Shown here one piece after another: positions 1 to 9,898 of a stretch of 64,000 nt of DNA. The notes under the pieces are model-generated. The model saw nothing but the letters and a program-made list of their open reading frames with translations. It was not told the DNA's origin and searched no databases. How positions within the stretch are numbered: the first letter of the stretch is position 1; every line of letters begins with the position of its first letter. Made by a program: the position numbers and the translations under genes. The stretch is taken from contig NZ_BNAL01000010.1 of NCBI RefSeq assembly GCF_014653275.1, positions 9,356 to 73,355 on the forward strand, given 5' to 3'. The stretch comes from Deinococcus piscis (GTDB lineage: Bacteria; Deinococcota; Deinococci; Deinococcales; Deinococcaceae).

Positions 1-1843
1 GCCGCACCTGGCGCACCGGCACGCCGCGCTCCTCGGCCACACTGAGCAGCTCTGCCAGGGCAGCATTCTCCGGGTCCAGCTGACCGATCCACAGTTCGCC
101 TACCGGCATGGCCCGCAGCACGCCGCTCAATCCCTCGATGTGGTCCGAGTCAGAGTGGGTCGCCACCACCACGTCCAGCGCGTGAACCCCCAGTGAGTGC
201 AGCGCCGGGACCGTGGTGCGGCTGAGGTCGTAGTCGCCGCGTGGGGTACCGCCGCCGTCTATTAGGGCGCGCAGTTCGGGGGTCTGAATCAAGGTGGCGT
301 CGCCCTGGCCCACATCCAAAAAGGCCAGTTGCCGGGGCGGGCTGAGCCGGGGCGGCAGGGCTGTCAGCAACATACAGGCCAGCAGGGTGCCCAGCGCTGC
401 CGGTGCCCGGACGCGGCCCGTCAGCCACAGCACTCCGGCCAGCGCGGCCAGCCCGTAGGCCAGGTAGCCCGCCGGACCCACCGCGCCCCAGGGCAGCAGC
501 GGCCAGCGCCCGAAGGTTTCGGCCAGCCACAGCAAGGCCGCACTGAGAAGTTCCAGCGGCCACTTCAGCGCAGCGCCCAGCGGCCCCAGTAGCCCGGCCA
601 GAAAGCCCAGCGGAATCAGCAGCGCCATCAGGGGACCGGCCAGCAGGTTGGCGGGCAGCGAGGAAAGCGGCACTCCCCCGAATGAACCCGCAATCAGAGG
701 CAGCGTGGCGGCCTGGGCCAACAGGGTCACGGCCACGCTGCCGGTCAGCCACAGCGGCGGCCCTGGCCGGGTCCAGGCTGCGGGCAAGCGGGCCAGCACA
801 CGCGGCAACAGCAGCAACCCGCCCACCGCCAGAAACGACAGCTGGAATCCTGGCGTGATCACCCACAGCGGGTAGCAGATGAGCAGCCCGGCGGCCACAA
901 GCGCCACCAGCGAAGCGGCGTCCAGCCGTCCCCGCCCCAGCCACAGCGCGGCCAGTCCCAGCAGACCGGTCAGGCCCGCCCGCACCACGCTGGGCGAAGT
1001 GTTGACCACCATGCCCAAGTAGGCCAGCAGGAACAGCACCGGCACCGCGTACCGTGCCCAGACCGGCAGCGGCAAGCGGGTGAGCAGCAGCGTGAGCGCC
1101 CCCACCAACAGGGTGACATGCTGTCCGCTGAGCGCCAGCAGGTGCGTGAGCCCAGAGCGCTGAAAAGCGTCGCGCACAGTCACACCCGGCGAAAGCTCCA
1201 TCTCGTTCAGGTCAGAGCGGTCACCCAGCTCTGCGCCGCGCAGCAGGGCCTCGGCGCGGGGGCTGAGGCCCTGCCAGCCAGACTCAAACCAGCCCTGCAC
1301 CGTGCCCTTGACTGAAGCGGACGGCTGAGCCGCCCCGACCTCGGCACCTACCAATACAGCCGTCGGGGCCAGCGTGAGCAGTCCGCCCTGCGAGCGCAAC
1401 CAGGCCGCCTGGTCAAAGCCTCCCGGCACCGTACGTGTACGGGGTGGCAGCAACCGGCCATGCACGGCTATGCTCCCGCGCCGCTCGGCGGGCCGGGGAG
1501 AGAGGGCCACGCGGGCGGGCGGGTCATGCAGGGTCAGAAATTGACCGTCCCAGTCACCTCTGAGCGTGACCTGCGCGCCCAGCCAGGGCCGCAGCGGATC
1601 GGGCCGCGCCTGTACCGTGTGCAGCGAGGCGAAGGCCAGTGCCCCCGCCAGCACGGCCCCGGCCACTGCCCAGGGTCGCCGTTCCCAGGCGGCCAGGCCC
1701 AGCAGCAGCGGCCACAGTGCCCAGTCCCAGGGGTAGCCCAACGCTGGCAGCAAGGCCCCCAGCACACCCAGCAGCAAGAAGACTGGGCCGCCCAGTTGGG
1801 GAGCCGGGGACGGGGCCACAGTGTCTGGCTCTGCCGCGCCCAT
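1..1843 (-). CDS. comEC: ComEC/Rec2 DNA-uptake channel (3' end outside window)
   Basis: Inner-membrane channel that passes single-stranded DNA into the cytoplasm during natural transformation. The frame reads without a stop from ATG 1843 to the window edge, about 614 codons, so the C-terminal end is missing. Hydrophobic N-terminal segments are followed by an OB-like region. The family motif [13 protein letters not shown] lies near residues 231-243 and leads into a long multi-helix competence domain. From about residue 507 there is a metallo-beta-lactamase-like domain, with [11 protein letters not shown] and the metal-site motif THSDSDH near 559. It lies 22 nt downstream of comEA and is surely co-transcribed with it. 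The identity is secure; the start is the first ATG after the comEA stop and lacks a strong Shine-Dalgarno. Confidence 0.93.
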   Translation of the reverse strand, partial: MGAAEPDTVAPSPAPQLGGPVFLLLGVLGALLPALGYPWDWALWPLLLGLAAWERRPWAVAGAVLAGALAFASLHTVQARPDPLRPWLGAQVTLRGDWDGQFLTLHDPPARVALSPRPAERRGSIAVHGRLLPPRTRTVPGGFDQAAWLRSQGGLLTLAPTAVLVGAEVGAAQPSASVKGTVQGWFESGWQGLSPRAEALLRGAELGDRSDLNEMELSPGVTVRDAFQRSGLTHLLALSGQHVTLLVGALTLLLTRLPLPVWARYAVPVLFLLAYLGMVVNTSPSVVRAGLTGLLGLAALWLGRGRLDAASLVALVAAGLLICYPLWVITPGFQLSFLAVGGLLLLPRVLARLPAAWTRPGPPLWLTGSVAVTLLAQAATLPLIAGSFGGVPLSSLPANLLAGPLMALLIPLGFLAGLLGPLGAALKWPLELLSAALLWLAETFGRWPLLPWGAVGPAGYLAYGLAALAGVLWLTGRVRAPAALGTLLACMLLTALPPRLSPPRQLAFLDVGQGDATLIQTPELRALIDGGGTPRGDYDLSRTTVPALHSLGVHALDVVVATHSDSDHIEGLSGVLRAMPVGELWIGQLDPENAALAELLSVAEERGVPVRQVR

Positions 1844-1865
1844 CCGTCCCAGAACCCGCTGCGGC

Positions 1866-2261
1866 CTACTCAAACTTCACCAGTGGCTCAAGCTGCTCTA
1901 GCGTGGCAGGGCCGATGCCTTTGACCGCGTCCAGGTCGGCCAGCGAGCGCAGAGGCCGGGCTGCTTCGATGCGCCCGGCCAGCGCAGGGCCAATTTCCGG
2001 CAGGGCTTCCAGCTGCTCGCGGGTGGCTGTATTCAGGTTCAGCCGCCCCGAAATCAGCGGCTCCACACTGGCCGTGCGCGGATACTCCGGGGCGGCCTCG
2101 CCGGTGGCCTGCGTCACGGTGAGGGGACCGGGGTCTTGCCGCAGCACCTGTGGAGCGCGCACCGCCGGAAACAGCAGCGGCCACAGCGTCAGTGTGGCGA
2201 GCAGCAGCACGCCAGCGGCCAGAACGGCTGTCCAAAAGGCTTCCCCGCGCCCCCAGTCCAT
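1866..2261 (-). CDS. comEA: ComEA-type helix-hairpin-helix DNA receptor
   Basis: Membrane-anchored DNA-binding protein that hands incoming DNA to ComEC. The 131-residue protein has one N-terminal membrane helix (about residues 10-32), a short linker, and a C-terminal double helix-hairpin-helix beginning [19 protein letters not shown] and ending with a second hairpin around [17 protein letters not shown]. The frame stays open upstream to 2369, but ATG 2261 is preferred because TAGACT lies 7 nt before it, the leaderless spacing seen throughout this window, and because the membrane helix then sits at the N-terminus. It leads a comEA-comEC operon. Confidence 0.93.
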   Translation of the reverse strand: MDWGRGEAFWTAVLAAGVLLLATLTLWPLLFPAVRAPQVLRQDPGPLTVTQATGEAAPEYPRTASVEPLISGRLNLNTATREQLEALPEIGPALAGRIEAARPLRSLADLDAVKGIGPATLEQLEPLVKFE

Positions 2262-2268
2262 GGTCTGA

Positions 2269-2274
2269 AGTCTA
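2269..2274 (-). promoter_or_regulatory. -10 hexamer, leaderless comEA transcript
   Basis: TAGACT on the minus strand ends 7 nt before the comEA ATG. No Shine-Dalgarno is present. Confidence 0.6.
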
Positions 2275-2364
2275 ATAGAAGGGGCGCGCTGTCCACGCCA
2301 CATCTGCTGCGCGGCGCGGACGCTCCGCCGCCCTCTGCCCCTTTTCCTCACGGGGAGCGCCACG

Positions 2365-2370
2365 TACACT
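2365..2370 (+). promoter_or_regulatory. -10 hexamer, leaderless cdd transcript
   Basis: TACACT is followed by exactly 6 nt and then the cdd ATG, which places transcription start at or next to the start codon. Confidence 0.65.
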
Positions 2371-2376
2371 CAGGCC

Positions 2377-2814
2377 ATGACCCAACACAGCGCCGGCAAC
2401 CCCAACGCCCTGAACCTGATCCCTGACCCCCAGCTGCTCGAAGCGGCGCAGGTCGCCTTTAAGCAGGCGTATGCGCCCTACTCCAAGTTCCATGTGGGGG
2501 CCGCGCTGCGCAGCGAAAGCGGACAGATTTACTTCGGGGCCAACGTGGAAAATGCCTCCTACGGCCTGACCCGCTGCGCCGAGCAGAGCGCCGTGCAGAC
2601 GCTCGCCACCCGGGGTGAGCGCCACTTTAGTGACATCGTGGTGTACTCCGAAGCCGAGCCGCCCGCCAGCCCCTGCGGCGCTTGCCGCCAGATTCTGTTT
2701 GAATTTGCTCCCGAGGCCCGCGTGGTCTGCGTGAACCACAAGGGCGACATCATCAGTGGATACGTGCGCGATTTCCTGCCGCACGGCTTCCGCCTGGAAA
2801 ACGCCGAAGGCTGA
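2377..2814 (+). CDS. cdd: Cytidine deaminase
   Basis: Zinc enzyme that deaminates cytidine and deoxycytidine to uridine and deoxyuridine in pyrimidine salvage. The 145 residues match the size of homotetrameric CDAs. The YAPYSKFHVGAAL substrate region lies near residues 32-44. The catalytic segment NVENASYGLTRCAEQSAV supplies the first zinc Cys and proton-shuttle Glu, and PCGACRQ supplies the other two zinc Cys. The start is fixed by the -10 box 6 nt upstream. It is transcribed away from comEA and followed after 17 nt by a small gene that has its own -10 box. Confidence 0.96.
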   Translation: MTQHSAGNPNALNLIPDPQLLEAAQVAFKQAYAPYSKFHVGAALRSESGQIYFGANVENASYGLTRCAEQSAVQTLATRGERHFSDIVVYSEAEPPASPCGACRQILFEFAPEARVVCVNHKGDIISGYVRDFLPHGFRLENAEG

Positions 2815-2819
2815 GCCCG

Positions 2820-2825
2820 TATACT
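2820..2825 (+). promoter_or_regulatory. -10 hexamer, leaderless small membrane gene
   Basis: TATACT, the consensus hexamer, is followed by 6 nt and then ATG 2832. It lies immediately after the cdd stop codon. Confidence 0.6.
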
Positions 2826-2831
2826 GCCCGC

Positions 2832-3005
2832 ATGCTGCTGTGGGTGGTGGTCGGATTTATCGTGCTGAGCGCGGCTGGGGTATTGTCACTGACCTTCGGA
2901 GCGCTGCGAACCTCGCCGCAGGTGGGCATCTTCCGGCTGATTGCTGCCGTGCAGTTCCTGGCGGCGGTCATCCTGGCCGGTGCCCGGCTGACTGGCAACG
3001 CCTGA
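2832..3005 (+). CDS. 57-residue two-helix membrane peptide
   Basis: Small gene below the usual length cut-off. It begins MLLWVVVGFIVLSAAGVLSL and contains two hydrophobic segments (about residues 2-20 and 33-50) joined by a short polar loop with FGALRTSPQ. I do not recognise the family. Support comes from a perfect leaderless promoter (TATACT, 6 nt, ATG), clean two-helix topology, and a position between cdd and the MBL gene with only 23 nt before the next start. It probably inserts in the inner membrane, function unknown. Confidence 0.65.
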   Translation: MLLWVVVGFIVLSAAGVLSLTFGALRTSPQVGIFRLIAAVQFLAAVILAGARLTGNA

Positions 3006-3028
3006 ACCGGGAAAAGGAAACATGCAAC

Positions 3029-3946
3029 ATGCAGAACTTTGAACCGCAGACCATTGACCTGAACTTTCAGGCCACGCCGGGCGTGATTGCCGTCTATGCC
3101 TGGGACACGGGCGACGGCCTGGCGCTGGTAGACACTGGCCCCGGCAGCACACTCGAAGCGCTGGAAGCTGGACTAGGGCAGCTGGGGGCCGTGTGGGCCG
3201 ATGTGCGCCACATCCTGCTGACCCACATTCACTTTGACCATGCAGGCGCGGCGGGGCAGCTGCTGGAACTGTCGCCCCACGCCCGGCTGTATGTCCACGA
3301 GCGCGGTGCGCGGCACATGGTGGACCCCGAGCGGCTATACGCCAGCGCCGCGCAGATTTACGGCGACCAGATGGAAGCCCTGTGGGGCGAGATGCGCCCG
3401 CTGGACGCAGACCGCCTGACCGCGCTGGCAGGCGGCGAAACCCTGCGCCTGGGCCGCGCTGAAGTGCGGGCACTGTACACGCCGGGGCACGCTGTTCACC
3501 ACCTGGCCTACGTGGCAGGCGACGAGCTGTATACCGGCGATGTGGGCGGGATTCGGCTGGACCCGCGCCAGCCCACCCGGCCCCCCACGCCGCCGCCCGA
3601 TATTGACCTGGCCGCCTGGCAGGCAAGCGCCGCGCTGCTGCGGGAGCTGGATGTGCGCCGGTTGCACCTGGCCCATTTCGGCACCTACGCGCAGGACGCA
3701 GAGCACTGGGACGCCCTGCTGGCCCACCTGGCCGAAGAAGCCGAGTGGATGCGTGAACGCCTGGCGCAGGGCAAAGACCCAGCCGAGCTGTATGAGCCAT
3801 TTACCGAGTGGGTGCTGGAGCAGGTGGAAAGCAGTGTGCCGGGCCTGGCAGCGGCTTACCGCTTTGCTTCACCGCCCGCCATGAATGTGATGGGTCTGGC
3901 CCGCTACTGGGCCAAGCAGCAAGCCCGAACAGGAGAAACGACATGA
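3029..3946 (+). CDS. MBL-fold metallo-hydrolase
   Basis: Metallo-beta-lactamase superfamily hydrolase of 305 residues. It shows the metal motif HIHFDHAG (about residues 70-77) after a strand ending LLT, a later GHAVHHLAY histidine, and TGDVGG with its metal-bridging Asp. The C-terminal third is helical and Glu-rich, as in glyoxalase-II-like and RNase-Z-like single-domain hydrolases. The start is ATG 3029, preceded by a purine-rich GGGAAAAGGAAA; the frame extends upstream but would overlap the 57-residue gene. It is followed after 10 nt by purD, so the two are probably co-transcribed. The substrate cannot be inferred. Confidence 0.85.
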   Translation: MQNFEPQTIDLNFQATPGVIAVYAWDTGDGLALVDTGPGSTLEALEAGLGQLGAVWADVRHILLTHIHFDHAGAAGQLLELSPHARLYVHERGARHMVDPERLYASAAQIYGDQMEALWGEMRPLDADRLTALAGGETLRLGRAEVRALYTPGHAVHHLAYVAGDELYTGDVGGIRLDPRQPTRPPTPPPDIDLAAWQASAALLRELDVRRLHLAHFGTYAQDAEHWDALLAHLAEEAEWMRERLAQGKDPAELYEPFTEWVLEQVESSVPGLAAAYRFASPPAMNVMGLARYWAKQQARTGETT

Positions 3947-3956
3947 GGAAAAACAA

Positions 3957-5213
3957 GTGAACGTCCTTGTGGTGGGCAGCGGTGCCCGAGAACACGCCAT
4001 CGCACAGGCCTGCGCGCGCAGTGGGCATCAGGTTGTCTGCACGCCAGGCAATCCAGGCATCGCCGGGGTGGCCGAAGTGGTGCACTGGCCGCAGGACAAT
4101 GCCTCACTGGTGGCCCTGGCCCGGGAGCGGGGGGCCGAGCTGGTGATTGTCGGGCCAGAAGCCTATCTGGCCCAGGGACTGGCCGACGAGCTGCGGGCGG
4201 CGGGTATACCCACCTTTGGTCCCAGCAAGAAAGCCGCGCAAATCGAAAGCGACAAGGCCTGGAGCAAAGCTTTTATGGAGCGCTGCGGCGTGCCGACTGC
4301 CGCGCACCAATCCTTCGAGACGTTGGACGCGGCGCTGGCCTACCTGGACACCCAGCCGCTGCCCACCGTGATCAAGGACGCGGGTCTGCGGGCGGGCAAA
4401 GGCGTGACCATCGCGCACACCCGCGAGGAAGCCAGGGCCGCATTACATGCCATCTTTGAGCAGCAAAATGCGGCGGTGGTCATCGAGGAATTCATGACCG
4501 GGCAAGAAGTCTCGGTGCTGGCACTCACCGACGGCGAACACTTTGCCCTGACCCCGCCCAGTCAGGACCACAAGACGATTGGCGAGGGAGACACCGGCCC
4601 GATGACCGGCGGCATGGGCGTCATCTGCCCCTTTCCGGTGAGTGACGCGGACATGGAGACCATCCGGCGCGACGTGATAGAGCGCACGCTGGCCGGGCTA
4701 AGGGCCGAAGGATTGCCCTTTTGCGGTGTGCTGTACGCTGGGCTCATGCTGACCCCGCAGGGTCCCAAAGTGGTGGAGTTCAACGCCCGCTTTGGTGACC
4801 CGGAAGCCGAAGCAGTGCTGCCGCTGCTGGAAAGCGACCTGGCAGCGCACGCCCTGGCTGCCGCCCAGGGCCAGCTTGACCCGGCAGCCGTGCGCTGGAA
4901 GGAGGAGGCCAGCGCCGTGATCATCCTGGCGGCTCCCGGTTATCCGGGCACGCCCGCCAAAGGCATCCCCCTGACCCTGCCCGAGACAGCGGCGGGCGAG
5001 TTCATCTTCCACGCGGGCACCGCCGAGCAAGCGGGCCAGCTGGTCAGCAATGGCGGGCGTGTGCTGGCCGTGACCGCCACTGCCCCCGAGCTGCCGGAAG
5101 CCCTGGCACGCGCCTATGCACTGGCGGACCGGGTGGGCTTTGAGGGCGCACAGCTGCGCCGCGACATCGGCTCCCGCATCGGCCTGGGCCGGGCGCGGCA
5201 GGAGGAGCCGTGA
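3957..5213 (+). CDS. purD: Phosphoribosylamine--glycine ligase
   Basis: ATP-grasp enzyme of purine biosynthesis that joins phosphoribosylamine and glycine to give GAR. It has 418 residues and starts at GTG 3957 with GAGGAA 6 nt upstream. The N-terminal MNVLVVGSGAREHA is diagnostic of PurD. ATP-grasp residues follow in KDAGLRAGKGV, VVIEEFMTGQEVS and VVEFNARFGDPEAEAVLPLL. No other pur gene is in the window. The GTG of the next small gene overlaps its stop codon, which indicates translational coupling. Confidence 0.97.
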   Translation: MNVLVVGSGAREHAIAQACARSGHQVVCTPGNPGIAGVAEVVHWPQDNASLVALARERGAELVIVGPEAYLAQGLADELRAAGIPTFGPSKKAAQIESDKAWSKAFMERCGVPTAAHQSFETLDAALAYLDTQPLPTVIKDAGLRAGKGVTIAHTREEARAALHAIFEQQNAAVVIEEFMTGQEVSVLALTDGEHFALTPPSQDHKTIGEGDTGPMTGGMGVICPFPVSDADMETIRRDVIERTLAGLRAEGLPFCGVLYAGLMLTPQGPKVVEFNARFGDPEAEAVLPLLESDLAAHALAAAQGQLDPAAVRWKEEASAVIILAAPGYPGTPAKGIPLTLPETAAGEFIFHAGTAEQAGQLVSNGGRVLAVTATAPELPEALARAYALADRVGFEGAQLRRDIGSRIGLGRARQEEP

Positions 5214-5500
5214 CCGATGCAGAGGGGCCACACCACACCGGGGGGGCGCCGGGTCAGGAGCAAGAGCAATCGCAGGCCGAAGGGGCAGCCCGCCTCACCC
5301 CGCAGCAGCTGGACGCCCTGGGCCAGCATCTGGTCTGGCGCATTGGCCGCGATGACCTGACCGATGAAGTGGTCGTGCGGGTGGGCTACGCCAGCGCGGC
5401 GGGCCAGTTTGCAGCGCTCAGCCGCCTGCGCAGTGTTCCCGACGCCGACTTGGAGCAGGCGCTGGCCGCCGGGCAGATTCGGCTGGAGTGGGTCGAATGA
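5210..5500 (+). CDS. Small conserved-type protein coupled to purD (DUF3248-like)
   Basis: A 96-residue acidic protein starting at GTG 5210, which overlaps the purD stop. The first 28 residues are low-complexity and Gln/Glu-rich. The rest looks folded: LTPQQLDALGQHLVWRIGRDD, then a VVVRVGYAS strand and an Ala/Leu-rich helix ending in IRLEWVE. From memory it resembles the Deinococcus-restricted DUF3248 family, but I cannot verify this. It overlaps the next gene by ATGA, so purD and both small genes form a translationally coupled unit. Confidence 0.75.
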   Translation: MTDAEGPHHTGGAPGQEQEQSQAEGAARLTPQQLDALGQHLVWRIGRDDLTDEVVVRVGYASAAGQFAALSRLRSVPDADLEQALAAGQIRLEWVE

Positions 5501-5985
5501 TGCAGTTCGGTGCCCGGCAGGTCTTTACGCTGCACCACCCCGGTGACCGGGCCGCTGCGCTGGCCTGGGCGCGGGCCGCTGAGCGGGCACTGGCACAGGT
5601 CACTTTTCTCCAGGACGTCCAGCTGGACAGCCACACGCTGAGCGGTGAGCTGCGCGTCCCCGTACCCCTGCTGGGCGAAATCACACTGCCCTTTGCCAGT
5701 CTGCTGACCGCCACCGAGTCAGGAGCTGACCTGACGCCCCAGCCCCTGACAGAGCGGCGCGGCTGGGTTGAGGTGAACGGCCAGGCAGTGGTGGGAGAAC
5801 CGGCGCAGACCGCAGGCGGCACCCCAGTGGAGCTGAGCTTCGACTTTCAGGCTTTTTTGCGCCTGCCCGACAGCGGCAATCTTGGTGGAGCCGCCTTCGA
5901 AAAGATGGTGCGGGCCACCGCTCAGCGCACCATCGAGCGCGTGCTGACCGAGCTGCCGGGGCAGCTCCAGGCAAGCATGAACTAA
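5497..5985 (+). CDS. Lineage-type unknown protein (DUF3809-like)
   Basis: A 162-residue protein of alternating beta strands and helices with no signal peptide or membrane segment. It has FGARQVFTLHHPGD at the N-terminus, a proline-bounded RVPVPLLGEITLPF strand pair, and a C-terminal amphipathic helix starting FEKMVRATAQRTIERVLTE. The overall pattern (polyketide-cyclase-like or SRPBCC-like strands plus a long final helix) is only suggestive. From memory it resembles DUF3809 of Deinococcus. ATG 5497 overlaps the previous stop as ATGA; ATG 5500 and GTG 5488 are alternatives. It is the last gene of the purD unit and ends at a hairpin. Confidence 0.75.
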   Translation: MMQFGARQVFTLHHPGDRAAALAWARAAERALAQVTFLQDVQLDSHTLSGELRVPVPLLGEITLPFASLLTATESGADLTPQPLTERRGWVEVNGQAVVGEPAQTAGGTPVELSFDFQAFLRLPDSGNLGGAAFEKMVRATAQRTIERVLTELPGQLQASMN

Positions 5986-5986
5986 A

Positions 5987-6021
5987 GCGGGCAGGGACAC
6001 AGCGTGTGCATCCCTACCCGC
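5987..6021. terminator. Bidirectional hairpin between convergent genes
   Basis: GCGGGCAGGGACAC pairs with GTGCATCCCTACCCGC apart from small mismatches around a short loop. It lies between the end of the purD unit and the end of the opposing secreted-protein gene. Confidence 0.6.
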
Positions 6022-6034
6022 CCGAGAGGCGAGC

Positions 6035-6439
6035 TTACTTCAGCCAGCACCACTCGTTGAATTCGTAGCCGCTGAGGTACACGTAGCGGTCCGCCATCTT
6101 GTCACCGTCTATCTCCACCAGGCGAATAAACGAAATGGGGCTGTCCTTGACGGTCTTCAGCAGCTTGAAGGTGCTGCCCTCTTCGGCAATGCCTTCCTTC
6201 AAGGAAGCCATCAACTCATCATTGACTTCAAGGTTCTCCTGATAGTTCAGATTATAGGGGCGACCATCTTCATCGGCGTCCAGCGAAGCTCCATAAGTGT
6301 CCGCCTCGCAGCTACCTAGCTTTTGCTGTTGAATCAAGGCATTGAATTGAGGGTTGTTGTCTTCCTCGACCAGGTCAACCTGAGCACTGGCCAGGGGAAG
6401 ACTGAGAGCAAGGACCAACACCGCTATGAGTTTTTTCAT
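6035..6439 (-). CDS. Small secreted protein, unknown
   Basis: A 134-residue protein with a clear Sec signal peptide (MKK, hydrophobic core LIAVLVLALSLPLA, SAQ cleavage site after about residue 19). The mature part is acidic, with two cysteines (GSCEAD and EWCWLK at the C-terminus) that could form a disulfide. There is no recognisable domain. TAAAGT lies 6 nt before ATG, so the transcript should be leaderless. It stands alone, convergent with the purD unit. Confidence 0.8.
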   Translation of the reverse strand: MKKLIAVLVLALSLPLASAQVDLVEEDNNPQFNALIQQQKLGSCEADTYGASLDADEDGRPYNLNYQENLEVNDELMASLKEGIAEEGSTFKLLKTVKDSPISFIRLVEIDGDKMADRYVYLSGYEFNEWCWLK

Positions 6440-6445
6440 GTTTCT

Positions 6446-6451
6446 ACTTTA
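6446..6451 (-). promoter_or_regulatory. -10 hexamer, leaderless secreted-protein gene
   Basis: TAAAGT on the minus strand ends 6 nt before ATG 6439. Confidence 0.55.
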
Positions 6452-6503
6452 GCGCTCCTTTGTGGGCCTATCCTCCCCTACCTGGGGGCAACCAGCGGCC
6501 TTC

Positions 6504-8182
<1,679 letters not shown>

Positions 8183-8186
<4 letters not shown>

Positions 8187-8974
8187 TCAGCTGTATCCTG
8201 CCCCGGAGCGCCCGGCACGTCCGCAGATTGCGCCTGCACGCCCTGCTTCACTTTCCACTGCACCTGGCGCAGCAGGCCCCGGAACAGCCGACTTTCGGCG
8301 CTGGACATCTGGGCACGGTCCAGCATCAGCCGCCACAGCCGCAGCGTGTGCCGGGCACGCACGGCGTCGGTGTAGCCGGTCAGGTGCATCACATCCACCA
8401 GGTGCGCGTACATGTCTTCCATCTCGCCGCGGGTGGCCGTCTTGCGCTCGCCGCTGGCCGGTTCCTCGCCGCCCTGCAGGAACTCGTAAGTGACCAGCAG
8501 GACCGCCTGGGCCAGGTTCAGGCTGGCGTAGTCGGCGGTGGGAATCCGCACCGTGGCCTGGCACTGCTCCAGGTCAGCGTTCAGCAGCCCGGTTTCTTCG
8601 GGGCCGAACACCAGCGCCGGAGACGCCGCCGCCCGCACGCGCCCACGCAGCGCCGCCGGATGCTGGGGCCGGGGCATGTCGGCCCGCTCCCGCGCCGAGG
8701 TGCCGATGCTCAGGTCACGGTCGGCCAGCGCCTCGGCCAGCGTGGCGTAGACCGGGGCACGTTCCAGCAACTCTTCGGCGTGCACAGCAAAAGCGCGGGC
8801 TTCTTTGCTGAGGTGGTCACAGCGCGGGGCCACCAACCGCAGGTCAGACGCGCCCATGTTCAGCATGGCGCGGGCCGCCGAGCCGATGTTGCCGGGCGTC
8901 TTGGGCGACACCAGCACCACCGCGAGGCTGGAAGCGTGCGAAAGGTCAGACTGCTCAGAAACGGGGCGGGTCAC
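8183..8974 (-). CDS. trmJ: tRNA 2'-O-methyltransferase, TrmJ-like (SpoU family)
   Basis: SAM-dependent SPOUT enzyme; TrmJ methylates the ribose 2'-OH at position 32 of tRNAs. The 263 residues show SpoU motifs in order: NIGSAARAMLNMG near residues 30-42, VFGPEETGL (the usual FGRE has Pro for Arg, which is tolerated), and IPTADYASLNLAQAV forming the knot. A C-terminal helical extension of about 90 residues is typical of TrmJ rather than TrmL. The start is GTG 8974, with TAACAT 7 nt upstream. It is first in a two-gene unit with the histidine kinase. Confidence 0.88.
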
Positions 8975-8981
8975 GGGGAGG

Positions 8982-8987
8982 ATGTTA
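8982..8987 (-). promoter_or_regulatory. -10 hexamer, leaderless trmJ transcript
   Basis: TAACAT on the minus strand ends 7 nt before GTG 8974. Confidence 0.5.
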
Positions 8988-9029
8988 GCGCTTGAGGACG
9001 GGAAGGAGGGGCTCTCCGCAGGCAGGAAA

Positions 9030-9668
9030 TTACGCTGCCGGGCGCTTGGTCAGGAGCAGACTGGCACCCAGACCAACCAGGAGGCCGCCCAGTGCTTTTT
9101 GAATGCGGCCCGCCATGACGGGGCGCTGCTGAAGACCCAGTCTGATGTGTTCAGCAACTTGAGCCAGCAGCGAGTAGAACAGCAGGCTCACCACAAAGTT
9201 CACCAGCCCCAGCTGGACAATCTGTAGCGTGACCTGCCCCTGCTCTGGCCGGACAAACTGGGGCAACACCGCCATAAAAAAGAGAACGGCTTTGGGGTTG
9301 AGCGCATTGCCGAGGAATCCCTGCTGGAGCAGCTGCCAGGGAGTCCTATGGGGCCTTTCAGCGTCACCCAACTCCAAGTGACCACGCTGCCGCCAGGTCT
9401 GAATCCCCAGATACATCAGGTAGGCGGCACCTATCAACTTGACGGCCCCAAAAAGCGTGGCCGAGGCCAGCACGATGGCCGTGAGGCCCAGCAAGGCCGC
9501 CAAGATATGCACCCCGTATCCCAGACACACGCCCAGGGCCGTCAGCACTCCGCCGCGCTTGCCATGCGAAAGGGTATTGCCCAAGACCAGCAATGCGTCA
9601 GGGCCAGGAACGGCAATGGCGACAAGGACCGCCACTGCAAATGTAGCCATAATGGACAGGTCGGCCAT
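9030..9668 (-). CDS. LysE/RhtB-family amino-acid exporter
   Basis: Six-helix inner-membrane exporter of 212 residues. The family N-terminus is clear: AVPGPDALLVLGNTLSHGKRGG, followed by ALGVCLGYGVHILAALLGLTA. A second conserved region is LLQQGFLGNALNPKAVLFF. The substrate (homoserine, threonine or another amino acid) cannot be set. Unlike many neighbours it has a Shine-Dalgarno (GAGGTGA) upstream of ATG 9668, so its transcript carries a 5' leader originating in 9700-9850. Confidence 0.88.
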   Translation of the reverse strand: MADLSIMATFAVAVLVAIAVPGPDALLVLGNTLSHGKRGGVLTALGVCLGYGVHILAALLGLTAIVLASATLFGAVKLIGAAYLMYLGIQTWRQRGHLELGDAERPHRTPWQLLQQGFLGNALNPKAVLFFMAVLPQFVRPEQGQVTLQIVQLGLVNFVVSLLFYSLLAQVAEHIRLGLQQRPVMAGRIQKALGGLLVGLGASLLLTKRPAA

Positions 9669-9772
9669 CTGAATTCACCTCTGTGCGGAGGCTCTCCGCC
9701 GGGAAAGTGTTGGTGTGGGAGAGGCAGTTGCCTTGAGCTACGTCTCGGCGCGTCGGCCTAGAGCAGGTCTAC

Positions 9773-9796
9773 AAATGACGTGGTGCGGGAAAAAGC
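9773..9796. repeat. Dispersed 24-nt repeat, copy 1
   Basis: Matches 37463-37486 in the same orientation at 23 of 24 positions; the core is GACGTGGTGCGGGAAAAAGC. Weaker similarity extends about 18 nt upstream. It lies in the intergenic region 9669-9898, which otherwise shows only AT-richer stretches that could hold the LysE promoter. Confidence 0.6.
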
Positions 9797-9898
9797 ATAC
9801 TACTCTGTTGCCGCCGTGTTAGCGTGCCTTGCAGCCGCTTCCCGCGAGCTGGAGCAGCCTGCTCGGTGCCAAGACACTTCGGCTTTTTGTCACGTGCT

